In this document: one piece after another, positions 55,004-63,878 of the stretch
Layout of the letters: each line of letters starts with the position of its first letter
Numbering within the stretch: position 1 is the stretch's first letter
Position numbers and translations under genes: made by a program
Notes under the pieces: model-generated
What the model was told of the DNA's origin: nothing
Databases searched by the model: none
What the model saw: only the letters and a program-made list of their open reading frames with translations
Assembly (NCBI GenBank): GCA_004153385.1
Contig: SDAL01000001.1
Span: 1,116,001-1,180,000 of the forward strand
DNA from: Paracoccaceae bacterium
Lineage (GTDB): Bacteria; Pseudomonadota; Alphaproteobacteria; Rhodobacterales; Rhodobacteraceae
Length of the DNA stretch: 64,000 nt
Direction of reading: 5' to 3'

Positions 55004-57004
55004 ATGATGCAACAGCCTATCTTGCGCGTGGTGCGTGCGCCCACCGATCCGGCTGCACCGAGCTATGGGTCGGCGGCCGCACATTTGCACGACCTGCCTC
55101 CGCCTCCACACAAGGGCCGCGAGCCCTTGGGCCAGATCCTGATCGACATGGGCCTGTTGAACCGTGGGGATCTGCTGAAAGCCGTGGCCCTGCGCGCACG
55201 GCGCGACGTGCGCCTTGGCGATATCCTCATCGCTCATGGCTGGATCAGTGATCATGATCTGATGCGGGCGCTGGCGCGGCAATGGGATACGCCGGTGGTT
55301 GATCTGGCGCGAGAACGCCCCGACCCGCGCCTGATTGATGCAATCCAACCCGAAACCTGCTTGCAAGAGGCGTTGGTGCCGTGGCGGCGTGTCGCGGGTG
55401 TCACATTGATTGCCTGCGCCAGACCGGACCAGTTCGAGGCCGTGCGTCCGCGTCTGCCTGCAGCGCTTGGCCCGTACCGGATGGTTCTGGCCCCAGAGCG
55501 GGCGATCTATGACAGCCTTCTGGCCCGACGCCAGACGGCGTTGATCCGGCGTGCCGAATCGCGCGTGGAATCAGACATGAGCTGCAGGATGCGTGACGAA
55601 CAACGCGCCTCTGCCAGCTTTTTCACCCTCATCGCGCTTTGTGCGTTGGGCTTGGCGGTCGTGCCCTCGGTGATGGTTGCACTGATCTTCGGCTGGACGC
55701 TTATCACATTGGTCAGCACCTGTGGCCTGCGGCTGTGGGCGTGGTGGGCACAGATGCGCAGCACTGACAGCCCGCCCCCCGCCAGCCCCGAGCCGCTGCG
55801 ACTGCCCATCGTGTCGGTCATGGTCCCGATGTTCCAAGAACCCGATATCGCCGCGCGTCTGGTAGGGCGGCTAGGCCAGCTCGACTATCCGCGCGAGCTT
55901 CTGGACCTTGTGCTGGTGGTGGAAGAGGATGATCGCATGACACGCGATGCGCTTGATGCGGCGGATCTGCCGCGCTGGATCAGGGTCGTGGCAGTGCCGG
56001 ACGGCCCGATCCGCACCAAGCCCCGCGCGCTCAACTACGCGCTGAATTTCTGCCGCGGCACGATTGTCGGGATCTATGATGTCGAGGATATGCCAGACCC
56101 CGATCAGCTGCATCGCATCGTGCACCGTTTCGCCCAAGCCGCCCCCGACGTCGCCTGCCTGCAAGGTATTCTGGATTATTACAACCCGCGCACCAATTGG
56201 CTATCACGGTGCTTTACCGTGGAATATGCCACATGGTTTCGCGCCATGCTTCCCGGCGTTGCAAAACTCGGCCTTGTCGTGCCGCTGGGCGGAACCACCC
56301 TGTTTTTCCGACGCGAAATTCTGGAGAAACTGGGCTGTTGGGATGCGCATAACGTGACGGAGGACGCCGATCTGGGCCTGCGTCTGGCGCGCCACGGCTA
56401 CCGGACGGAACTGATCGACACCGTCACCCGCGAGGAGGCGAATTGTCGCGCCCTGCCATGGGTCAAACAGCGATCGCGCTGGCTCAAGGGCTATGCGATC
56501 ACTTGGGCTGTGCATATGCGCAATCCCCTTCGTTTATGGCGTGAATTGGGCGCGCGCCGGTTCTGGGGGGTGCAAGTGCTGATCCTGGGCGCGCTTTCGC
56601 AATATGTCCTGGCCCCCGCTTTATGGAGCTGCTGGCTTATGGCCTTTGGCCTCTGGCATCCGCTGGATATGCTGCTGTCGCCGGATCAGAAATTCTGGCT
56701 GCTGGTGGTTTTCCTAACGACCGAGCTGTGTAACATCATGGTCAGCGCATGGGCTGTGCGCGGGCCGGAGCATCGTTTCCTCATCGCTTGGGTGCCCACC
56801 TTGCATTTTTACTATCCGTTGGGCGCGCTTGCAGGATGGAAGGCCCTCTACGAGGTGATCACCCGTCCGTTTTACTGGGACAAAACGGTGCACGGGGTCT
56901 TTGATCAGCCGCATGTGGCACCGCCATCCGGCGTAACCGCATTTCCGACCGTGATCACTGGCGGGGCGGCCCGGAGTCCCGAAAAAGCGCCACTGCGCCG
57001 GTGA
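55004..57004 (+). CDS. MshEN-domain family 2 glycosyltransferase (cellulose synthase-like)
   Basis: A 666-residue fusion. Residues 41-93 hold two consecutive MshEN motifs (PLGQILIDMGLL and RLGDILIAHGWI, each followed by an L-xxx-L helix), the signature of the domain that binds cyclic di-GMP in MshE-type ATPases. Two membrane helices (about 205-250) precede a processive GT2 domain with D359-x-x-D362 (DVED), D454 (TEDADLG) and Q489-xx-RW493 (QRSRW). Three or four C-terminal membrane helices follow. It probably polymerises and exports a beta-glycan under cyclic di-GMP control. No partner (bcsB-, pga- or alg-like) genes adjoin it. Confidence 0.88.
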   Translation: MMQQPILRVVRAPTDPAAPSYGSAAAHLHDLPPPPHKGREPLGQILIDMGLLNRGDLLKAVALRARRDVRLGDILIAHGWISDHDLMRALARQWDTPVVDLARERPDPRLIDAIQPETCLQEALVPWRRVAGVTLIACARPDQFEAVRPRLPAALGPYRMVLAPERAIYDSLLARRQTALIRRAESRVESDMSCRMRDEQRASASFFTLIALCALGLAVVPSVMVALIFGWTLITLVSTCGLRLWAWWAQMRSTDSPPPASPEPLRLPIVSVMVPMFQEPDIAARLVGRLGQLDYPRELLDLVLVVEEDDRMTRDALDAADLPRWIRVVAVPDGPIRTKPRALNYALNFCRGTIVGIYDVEDMPDPDQLHRIVHRFAQAAPDVACLQGILDYYNPRTNWLSRCFTVEYATWFRAMLPGVAKLGLVVPLGGTTLFFRREILEKLGCWDAHNVTEDADLGLRLARHGYRTELIDTVTREEANCRALPWVKQRSRWLKGYAITWAVHMRNPLRLWRELGARRFWGVQVLILGALSQYVLAPALWSCWLMAFGLWHPLDMLLSPDQKFWLLVVFLTTELCNIMVSAWAVRGPEHRFLIAWVPTLHFYYPLGALAGWKALYEVITRPFYWDKTVHGVFDQPHVAPPSGVTAFPTVITGGAARSPEKAPLRR

Positions 57005-57038
57005 TATCACCAGATCCTGCCAGATCTGCCCGTCTCGT

Positions 57039-57668
57039 CTATTCGCTATAGGCTTTTGCATCGCCTTTCAAACGGGTCACAAACGCCTCCGAGATATGGG
57101 CACGCAGGGCAGCGCCCGCCTCTTCCTCGTCATTGTCTCGTATACCGTCCACAATGCGCTGGTGTTCGGCCAGTGCGACCTCGCCACGCCCTTCGGCGGC
57201 AAGCGATGTGGTTGCCAAAAGCGCCATGGACCGATGCACCAGATCCAGCTGCTGCACCAGATACCTGTTATGCGATGCCAGATGGATCTGCCGGTGGAAC
57301 CGCTTGTTGGCACGGCTAAGCGCCACAGGATCATCCAGCTTCTGGTGATCTTCGTCGATCATCGCCTGCATCACGCGCACTTCTTCTGGCGCGGCATGAC
57401 GGGCGGCAAGACGCGCCGCCAGTGCTTCGAGTTCCGCGCGGACTGTATAAAGTTCTGCCAGCTGGTTGTGATCCAGCGATGCAACAATCAGCGACCGCCC
57501 GTCGCGCGCCAGCATGGACTGGGTCTCAAGGCGCTGCAACGCCTCTCGTACGGGCGTGCGCGACACGCCAAACCGCTCGGCAAGCTCGGATTCCACAAGC
57601 CGGTCGCCGGGTTTGTATATTCCCGCGTCGATCGCTTCGAGGATCATGCTATAGGCGTCTTTTTGCAT
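57039..57668 (-). CDS. GntR-family (FadR/FCD) transcriptional regulator
   Basis: A 209-residue regulator. The N-terminal winged helix has IYKPGDRLVESELAERFGVSRTPVREALQRLE. The C-terminal FCD helical domain has the metal/ligand residues in LYTVRAELEALAARLAA, RFHRQIHLASHN and LAEHQRIVDGI. ATG 57668 is chosen with AAGAGA eight bases upstream; the frame is open for 60 codons upstream without similarity. The target and effector are unknown. It is convergent with the GT2 gene and divergent from the nucleotidase. Confidence 0.93.
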   Translation of the reverse strand: MQKDAYSMILEAIDAGIYKPGDRLVESELAERFGVSRTPVREALQRLETQSMLARDGRSLIVASLDHNQLAELYTVRAELEALAARLAARHAAPEEVRVMQAMIDEDHQKLDDPVALSRANKRFHRQIHLASHNRYLVQQLDLVHRSMALLATTSLAAEGRGEVALAEHQRIVDGIRDNDEEEAGAALRAHISEAFVTRLKGDAKAYSE

Positions 57669-57780
57669 TTTGTGATCTCTTTGATGACAGCACGCAACTC
57701 TAGGTGTCCGAAGCCCAAGTGACAAGCGCCCCTGCCTGTGACAATTGCGCCGCCCCGCGATTGCGCGTAAATACCGCGTC

Positions 57781-58443
57781 ATGACACAAACGCCCGCCCC
57801 TTCCCGTTTCGCCCATGTGACCCAATGGGTCTTTGATCTTGATAACACGCTTTATGCACCGCAAGCGCGCCTGTTCGATCAGGTGGAAGTCAAGATGACC
57901 GATTTCATGATGCGGACGCTGGGGCTGGATCAGGCGCGCGCCAACCATTTGCGCCACCATTACTGGACGCTTTACGGCACAACGCTTGCCGGTTTGATGC
58001 ACGAACACGATATCGAGCCCGAGCAGTTTCTGGTCGAGGTGCATGATATCAACCTCGAGCATCTGACCCCCGATCCGGCATTGCGCGATGGCATCGCCGC
58101 ACTTCCGGGCCAGAAGATCGTCTTTACCAACGGCAGCGCCCCCTATGCGCGGCGTGTTCTGGCCGCGCGCGGGCTGTCGAACCTGTTTGACGGGGTCTAC
58201 GGTGTCGAGGATGCGGATTTCCACCCCAAACCCACGCCGCAAGCCTATCAGGCGATCTTCGACAAAGCTGGCATTTCTCCCGATGTGGCTGCAATGTTCG
58301 AAGATGATCCGCGCAATCTGGTGGTGCCACATGCACGTGGCATGCAAACGATCCATGTCGCCCCGCAGGCATTGTTGGCAGATCATATCACCGATCATAC
58401 CAGTGATCTGGCGGAGTTTCTGGCGCAGATCCACCTGCGCTAG
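57781..58443 (+). CDS. pyrimidine 5'-nucleotidase (HAD, SDT1-like)
   Basis: A 220-residue HAD phosphatase. Motif I is VFDLDNTLYAP, motif II is VFTNGSAPYA, motif III has Lys in FHPKPTPQAY and motif IV is MFEDDPRNLVVPHARGM. These match the YjjG/SDT1-like pyrimidine 5'-nucleotidases that dephosphorylate UMP/CMP and damaged nucleotides. ATG 57781 begins the domain; a frame-internal ATG 12 codons earlier lacks a site. The neighbouring monooxygenase follows 84 bases downstream on the same strand. Confidence 0.9.
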   Translation: MTQTPAPSRFAHVTQWVFDLDNTLYAPQARLFDQVEVKMTDFMMRTLGLDQARANHLRHHYWTLYGTTLAGLMHEHDIEPEQFLVEVHDINLEHLTPDPALRDGIAALPGQKIVFTNGSAPYARRVLAARGLSNLFDGVYGVEDADFHPKPTPQAYQAIFDKAGISPDVAAMFEDDPRNLVVPHARGMQTIHVAPQALLADHITDHTSDLAEFLAQIHLR

Positions 58444-58527
58444 GATCTGGTCTTTCCGCCGCGCCGCGCTATTGTTGCACATAAACACGCAGCGCATCCG
58501 CGCTGACACAAGTCGCCAGAGGTCCCC

Positions 58528-59736
58528 ATGTCCCAGATGCCGCATTCGCAAACCGATATCTTTATCTCAGGCGGCGGTGTCGCTGGTCTAACGGCGGCGG
58601 CGGCGTTTGGAACTGCCGGATTTCGCACGGTGTGTGTGGACCCGACCCCGCCGGTGACATCTGGCACCGCACAGGGCGCCGACATCCGCACAACCGCGTT
58701 TTTGAACCCGTCGGTCAAGGTCTTGGAGGCGGCAGGCCTGTGGGACCGTCTGGTCCCGCACGCAGCGGCCTTGCAAATCATGCGGATCGTGGATGCCGGC
58801 GGCACGGAGCCCACCGCAAGGCTGGTGCGTGATTTCAACGCCGCCGAGATTTCCGATCAGCCCTTTGGCTGGAACCTGCCCAACTGGCTTTTGCGCCGCG
58901 AGATGGTGGCCCATCTGGAAGACCTGCCCAATGTCGATTTCCGCTCAGGCGTGGCCACGACCGGCCTGTTGACGCGCACCCACGGGGCCGAAGTCAGCCT
59001 GTCGGACGGTACCCGGCTGACAAGCCAACTGGTGATTGCCGCCGACGGGCGCGACAGTTTCATCCGCAGCCAGTCGGGTATCGGGGTGAAAACACACTAC
59101 TACGGGCAAAAGGCGCTGGCCTTCGGGGTGACCCATCCTGTTGCGCATGACAATGTTTCGACCGAAATCCATCGTACGGGCGGGCCTTTCACCCTCGTGC
59201 CGCTGCCAGACCGCGATGGCCAGCATTGCTCGGCCGTGGTGTGGATGGAACATGGCCCCAAGGCCGATGCGCTGGCCCGGATGCCTGTGGCAGAGTTCGA
59301 GGCCGAGATGCTGGCACGTTCGACCGGTATCCTCGGACCGCTTACACTGTTCACATCGCGTTCTGTCTGGCCGATGCGGGCGCAGATCGCTCACCGGCTG
59401 GACGCCGAACGGGTCGCACTGATTGCCGAAGCCGCACATGTGATCCCGCCGATTGGCGCACAGGGGTTGAACATGAGCCTCGCCGATATCGGGGCGCTTT
59501 TGGAACTGTGTATCGATAATCGTACGACTTTGGGAGAGCGGTCGACCTTGCGCCGTTATCACCAGCGCCGCTGGCCCGAGATCCGTGCGCGTGTTGCAGG
59601 CGTCGATTTGCTGAACCGCGCGGCAATGGTCGGGCCGAAGCCGCTGCGCGATCTGCGGGCGGGCGCACTGGGGGCGCTTTATGGCCTCAAGCCTGTGCGC
59701 CAGCTGATGATGCGTGCGGGGTTGGGAATGCGCTAA
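58528..59736 (+). CDS. UbiH/UbiF-family FAD monooxygenase (ubiquinone synthesis type)
   Basis: A 402-residue flavin hydroxylase. ISGGGVAGLTAAAAFG is the FAD-binding GxGxxG fold, VIAADGRDSFIR the DG motif, and ALIAEAAHVIPPIGAQGLNM the second FAD-binding motif. In that last motif the usual Gly-Asp is Ala-Glu, a conservative change to the flavin-contacting acid. Family members hydroxylate the ubiquinone ring, so this is likely an inner-membrane-associated enzyme of the ubi pathway; the ring position cannot be assigned. It follows the nucleotidase gene. Confidence 0.87.
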   Translation: MSQMPHSQTDIFISGGGVAGLTAAAAFGTAGFRTVCVDPTPPVTSGTAQGADIRTTAFLNPSVKVLEAAGLWDRLVPHAAALQIMRIVDAGGTEPTARLVRDFNAAEISDQPFGWNLPNWLLRREMVAHLEDLPNVDFRSGVATTGLLTRTHGAEVSLSDGTRLTSQLVIAADGRDSFIRSQSGIGVKTHYYGQKALAFGVTHPVAHDNVSTEIHRTGGPFTLVPLPDRDGQHCSAVVWMEHGPKADALARMPVAEFEAEMLARSTGILGPLTLFTSRSVWPMRAQIAHRLDAERVALIAEAAHVIPPIGAQGLNMSLADIGALLELCIDNRTTLGERSTLRRYHQRRWPEIRARVAGVDLLNRAAMVGPKPLRDLRAGALGALYGLKPVRQLMMRAGLGMR

Positions 59737-59756
59737 CCCGCGTCCCGTGCCATATG

Positions 59757-59785
59757 GGCCGGACCCTGTCGCGCAGGGGCCGGCC
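59757..59785. terminator. hairpin between converging UbiH-type and ureG genes
   Basis: GGCCGGACCCTG pairs with CAGGGGCCGGCC with one mismatch, loop TCGCG. It lies between converging stop codons. No long T-run is seen on either side. Confidence 0.6.
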
Positions 59786-59812
59786 TTGGCCATCACCGGG
59801 CAAAGCCCCCCA

Positions 59813-60439
59813 TCAGGCCGCCGGCTGGTTCAGCATCAACCCGCCTTCGCGGATCAGGAACGCCACGACCTCGTCAACACCGCGCCCTTTTTTCAGTTCG
59901 GCCAGAACATAGGGACGCACGCCGCGCGCCGCCTTGGTGTCCGCCTCCAAAAGTGTGGTGTCCACATCGACGTAAGGGGCCAGATCGATTTTGTTCACGA
60001 CCAGCAGATCCGAGCGGGTAACACCCGGTCCCCGTTTTCGCGGAATATCCTGACCTGCGGCAGTATCGATCACATAGATTGTCAGATCAGCCAGCTCAGG
60101 GCTGAAGGTCGCGGCCAGATTATCCCCGCCCGACTCGATCAACACCAGATCCAGATCGGGGAACTGCCGGTTCAGTTCCGCAATCGCCGCCAGATTGATC
60201 GAGGCATCCTCGCGGATCGCTGTATGCGGGCAGCCGCCCGTTTCGACGCCGCGGATACGCTCGCTCGGCAGCACCTGCGCGCGCATCAATGCCTCGGCAT
60301 CCTCGCGGGTGTAGATGTCATTGGTCACCACAGCCATCGACAGCCGCCCCGCCAGTGCGCGGCACAGCCCCTCGGTCAGTGTGGTTTTGCCGACACCGAC
60401 CGGCCCGCCGATTCCCACGCGCAATGGTCCGTTTGCCAT
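59813..60439 (-). CDS. ureG: urease accessory GTPase
   Basis: A 208-residue SIMIBI-class GTPase needed for nickel delivery to urease. The P-loop [13 protein letters not shown], the metal-binding motif [15 protein letters not shown] (CPH), [15 protein letters not shown] and NKIDLAPYV are all present. ATG 60439 is supported by AAGGAGG upstream. It is the last visible gene of the urease operon, 74 bases after ureF. Confidence 0.96.
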   Translation of the reverse strand: MANGPLRVGIGGPVGVGKTTLTEGLCRALAGRLSMAVVTNDIYTREDAEALMRAQVLPSERIRGVETGGCPHTAIREDASINLAAIAELNRQFPDLDLVLIESGGDNLAATFSPELADLTIYVIDTAAGQDIPRKRGPGVTRSDLLVVNKIDLAPYVDVDTTLLEADTKAARGVRPYVLAELKKGRGVDEVVAFLIREGGLMLNQPAA

Positions 60440-60513
60440 CGTTTCCTCCTTTTCATCCAGCAGACAGGCGTATGCTGCCTGCATTCGAGATTTCAGTTCT
60501 GGTGCACGCGGCC

Positions 60514-61155
60514 TCAGGTTTTGAAGATGCGCACATCAAGGGTTTCATGCGCCATGGCGGCCATATCCGCACGAAAGGCACAGGTGCGCAAATCCGACAG
60601 CTCCGCCCCGACCGCAGCCCGTGCCAGCCTGCAAACAAGCGGATGCAGCCCCGCCAGAACGCGCTGGCCCTGCGCTTGGCCCAGCGGCACGAACCGCACC
60701 GCACATAGCGTAAGGTTGGAGGCGAACGCATGCAGATACACACCGATCACCGCGTCTGCATCAAGATCAAGCGCGCGGGCGGCCTGCGCCACGGCCACAG
60801 GCAAGGTCAGGGGATCGCCTTCTGTCGCGCCGGTCATCTGGGCGCGCGCGCGCTGGAACGCGCAGCCCTGCTCTGTGGTTTCGCGCAAACGCTCGGCGCT
60901 GGCGCAAAGTGCCCGCGCGGTCGCATCCAGCACCGCCAAATCGCCCCCCGCCAGCCCGCGGGCCAGCAAAATCGCCTCGGACCAACCCGCGCCATGGGCC
61001 AGAATATCGCCCAGCACCTGCGCGAGATCGGCCTCGTTTGTCACATCGCCTGCAGCAATCGCCTGCTCCAGCCCGTGACTATAGGCATAGGCCCCCGTCG
61101 GAAATGCGGGCGACAGCCATTGCACCAGTGACAATAGCTCCTCGAGATCAGCCAT
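60514..61155 (-). CDS. ureF: urease accessory protein UreF
   Basis: A 213-residue helical protein that joins UreD/H and UreG for nickel insertion. [17 protein letters not shown] is the family N-terminal signature, and [23 protein letters not shown] the later one. ATG 61155 shares eight bases with the ureE stop (ATGGCTGA), so translation is coupled. The frame extends upstream over the ureE tail but that part is only the alternate reading of the His-rich repeats. Confidence 0.95.
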   Translation of the reverse strand: MADLEELLSLVQWLSPAFPTGAYAYSHGLEQAIAAGDVTNEADLAQVLGDILAHGAGWSEAILLARGLAGGDLAVLDATARALCASAERLRETTEQGCAFQRARAQMTGATEGDPLTLPVAVAQAARALDLDADAVIGVYLHAFASNLTLCAVRFVPLGQAQGQRVLAGLHPLVCRLARAAVGAELSDLRTCAFRADMAAMAHETLDVRIFKT

Positions 61156-61714
61156 GTGCCGCGTCGTGGTGGTGGGCGTGCGCATGATCGGCGTGATCAT
61201 GGTCGTGGTCATGGTGCCCATGCGCGTGATCGTGACTGTGGCTGTGATCGTGACTGTGGCTGTGGCCATGCTCGTGGCCCATAGTGCGCCCTGTGCCATA
61301 GGCACCGCTTTCGGGCTGGAAAGGCGCCATGGCATGGGTAACAGTTGCACCCAAACCGACCAGCATCGCCTCCAGCACATGATCTTGGCGGATCACCAGC
61401 GACTGCGGGGTGATCTGGCAGGGCGTGTGGCGGTTGCCGATATGCCATGCCAGCCGCGTCAGATCGCCGGTGATCTGCAACACGGGCTCGCTGGCACAGC
61501 GCACCTCGATATGGCGGCCATCGTCCAGAACGAAAGCCTCTGCCCCAACGAGGTTCGTGACCTCCGGCAGGTTGACCAGAAATGCAGCGCCGCTGTCGGA
61601 CACCAACCGTTTGCGGCGCAAGAACCGCCCTTCGTAATCCAGCGACACATGATCGTCGCTGCGAGTCCACGCGCCGGATTTGGCTACACGGGTGGCTTGT
61701 GAAATCTCGTTCAT
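61148..61714 (-). CDS. ureE: urease accessory nickel-binding protein UreE, with long His-rich tail
   Basis: A 188-residue nickel chaperone. The first domain (about 20-75) and the metal-binding domain with WHIGNRHTPCQI and the conserved HVLEAMLVGLGA are normal. The C-terminus (from about 146) is a run of about 20 histidines alternating with Ser, Asp, Ala and Gly, longer than in most UreE proteins, giving high nickel storage capacity. The matching DNA holds an exact tandem repeat. It overlaps ureF by eight bases and follows ureC. Confidence 0.95.
   Translation of the reverse strand: MNEISQATRVAKSGAWTRSDDHVSLDYEGRFLRRKRLVSDSGAAFLVNLPEVTNLVGAEAFVLDDGRHIEVRCASEPVLQITGDLTRLAWHIGNRHTPCQITPQSLVIRQDHVLEAMLVGLGATVTHAMAPFQPESGAYGTGRTMGHEHGHSHSHDHSHSHDHAHGHHDHDHDHADHAHAHHHDAAHG
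61226..61261 (+). repeat. tandem 18-bp repeat in the ureE His-rich tail
   Basis: GTGATCGTGACTGTGGCT occurs twice back to back (61226-61243 and 61244-61261). On the minus strand each unit encodes Ser-His-Ser-His-Asp-His, so copy-number slippage would change the number of histidines in register. Confidence 0.9.
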
Positions 61715-61769
61715 CGTTATCTTCCAATAGTTTATAATATACAGTCGGAGCCGGTTTCCCCAAAATGCG

Positions 61770-63476
61770 CTAGAACAGGAAATACCGCTGCGCTAGGGGC
61801 AGTTCATGCGCAGGCTCGCATGTTAGCACCTCGCCATCGGCGCGCACCTCGTAGGTTTCGGGATGCACCTCGATCTTGGGGCGGGCCGCGTTCAGGATCA
61901 TGTCGGATTTGCCGATGCCGCGGGTGCCTTTGACCGAGATCACCTGTTTTTCCAGCCCGAGCGCCGCTTTCACACCATTGGCATGCGCCGACTGGCTGAC
62001 GAATGTGGCCGAAATCGCGGGCAAGGCCTTGCCATAGGCCCCGAACATATTGCGCATATAGAACGGCTGCGCGGGGATGGAGCCGTTGGGATCGCCCATC
62101 TGGGCGGCCACGATCATGCCCCCCATCAGCACGGTATCGGGCTTGACCCCGAAAAACGCAGGTGACCACAAGACCAGATCAGCGCGCTTGCCCACCTCGA
62201 TCGAGCCGATATGATCCGAAATCCCGTGGCAGATCGCAGGGTTGATCGTATATTTCGCGATATACCGGCGCACACGGAAATTGTCATTCGCACCGGTTTC
62301 CTGTGCCAGACGGCCCCGCTGCTTTTTCATTTTGTCAGCGGTTTGCCAGCAGCGGATGATCACCTCGCCCACACGACCCATTGCCTGACTGTCAGACGAG
62401 ATAATCGACATCGCGCCCATGTCATGCAAGATATCCTCGGCGGCGATGGTTTCCTTGCGGATCCGGCTTTCGGCAAAGGCCACATCCTCTGGCACCTTGT
62501 TATCAAGGTGGTGGCACACCATCAGCATATCGAGGTGCTCTTCGATCGTGTTGCCGGTATAGGGGCGTGTGGGATTGGTCGACGAGGGGATCACGTTTTC
62601 CTCTCCCACCACCTTGAGGATATCGGGCGCGTGTCCGCCCCCTGCCCCTTCGGTATGAAACGCATGGATCGTGCGGCCCTTGATCGCGGCAAGCGTGTTT
62701 TCCACAAACCCGGATTCATTGAGCGTATCGGTATGGATCATGACCTGCACATCCATGTCATCGGCCACCGACAGGCAGCAATCGATGGCGGCCGGTGTGG
62801 TGCCCCAATCCTCGTGCAGCTTGAGCGCGCAGGCACCCGCATCCACCATTTCCACCAACGCATCGGGACGCGAGGCATTGCCCTTGCCCGATAATGCGAG
62901 GTTCATCGGAAAGGCTTCAAACGATTGCAGCATCCGCGAGATATGCCACGGTCCGGGCGTGCAGGTGGTGGCCAGCGTGCCGTGCGCAGGCCCCGTGCCG
63001 CCGCCCAGCATCGTGGTGATCCCCGACGCCAGCGCATCCTCGATCTGTTGCGGGCAGATGAAATGGATATGGGCATCCATCCCGCCTGCGGTCACGATCC
63101 GGCCTTCGGCGGCAATCACTTCGGTTCCGGGACCGATGATGATGTCGACATTCGGCTGTGTGTCGGGGTTGCCCGCCTTGCCGATGGCCGCGATGGCGCC
63201 GTCGCGCAGCGCGATATCGGCCTTGTAGATGCCAGTGTGATCGACGATCAGCGCATTGGTGATCACCGTATCGGCCGCCCCGCCTGCGCGGGTGATTTGC
63301 GACTGGCCCATGCCATCACGAATAACCTTGCCGCCGCCGAACTTGACCTCTTCGCCATAGGTGGTCAGATCGCGTTCAACTTCGATAATCAGATCCGTGT
63401 CGGCCAGCCGAACCTTGTCGCCCGTCGTGGGCCCAAACATATCGGCATAAGTGGCGCGGGAAATTCTGGCAGGCAT
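61770..63476 (-). CDS. ureC: urease alpha subunit
   Basis: The 568-residue catalytic subunit hydrolysing urea to ammonia and carbamate; the length is normal. Metal ligands include the histidines of HIHFICPQQ, the carbamylated lysine in [34 protein letters not shown] and the aspartate in [12 protein letters not shown]. The mobile-flap histidine is in MVCHHLDN. An LprI-like gene separates it from ureB. Confidence 0.97.
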   Translation of the reverse strand: MPARISRATYADMFGPTTGDKVRLADTDLIIEVERDLTTYGEEVKFGGGKVIRDGMGQSQITRAGGAADTVITNALIVDHTGIYKADIALRDGAIAAIGKAGNPDTQPNVDIIIGPGTEVIAAEGRIVTAGGMDAHIHFICPQQIEDALASGITTMLGGGTGPAHGTLATTCTPGPWHISRMLQSFEAFPMNLALSGKGNASRPDALVEMVDAGACALKLHEDWGTTPAAIDCCLSVADDMDVQVMIHTDTLNESGFVENTLAAIKGRTIHAFHTEGAGGGHAPDILKVVGEENVIPSSTNPTRPYTGNTIEEHLDMLMVCHHLDNKVPEDVAFAESRIRKETIAAEDILHDMGAMSIISSDSQAMGRVGEVIIRCWQTADKMKKQRGRLAQETGANDNFRVRRYIAKYTINPAICHGISDHIGSIEVGKRADLVLWSPAFFGVKPDTVLMGGMIVAAQMGDPNGSIPAQPFYMRNMFGAYGKALPAISATFVSQSAHANGVKAALGLEKQVISVKGTRGIGKSDMILNAARPKIEVHPETYEVRADGEVLTCEPAHELPLAQRYFLF

Positions 63477-63488
63477 AGGCCTCTCCCC

Positions 63489-63878
63489 TCAATAGGTCAC
63501 ATAAAACTGGCGCAGGTCTTGCGTGCGGCGTTCGGTCAGCTCGGTCATGCATGTGGCATGGATCAGCGGCTGGATGCTGCCGCCTGCGTATTGCTCCGCA
63601 CGCGCTGCGCAATCGGCATCGCGAAACGCGATCCATGCGCGTTGCGCCCCAAGCAGTTGCGCCGCATTTTCCGCGCCAAAGGCGCGCGCGCGGGCGCGGG
63701 CCTCCTTATAGGCGGTGTTGAGCAATGCATCAGCAGACTGCAGATCGCGATAGGCGCATTGATTCATATCGCTTTGCGTCACCGGATCATCGCACATCTC
63801 GGCCAGCGCCGCCGGGGCTGCACCCAGCGCCACAACCGCGGCGATCACGAACGCTTGCACATGTGTCATCCCGTTCAC
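63489..63878 (-). CDS. LprI/DUF1311-family periplasmic protein inside the urease operon
   Basis: A 129-residue protein with a signal peptide (hydrophobic [15 protein letters not shown]) and four cysteines ([28 protein letters not shown]), arranged as in the lysozyme-inhibitor LprI / DUF1311 fold. [13 protein letters not shown] is the family motif. GTG at 63878 overlaps the ureB stop (GTGA); ATG three codons later is an alternative. Known relatives inhibit lysozyme; a role in urease is not established. It lies 12 bases before ureC, so it is cotranscribed. Confidence 0.85.
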   Translation of the reverse strand: MNGMTHVQAFVIAAVVALGAAPAALAEMCDDPVTQSDMNQCAYRDLQSADALLNTAYKEARARARAFGAENAAQLLGAQRAWIAFRDADCAARAEQYAGGSIQPLIHATCMTELTERRTQDLRQFYVTY

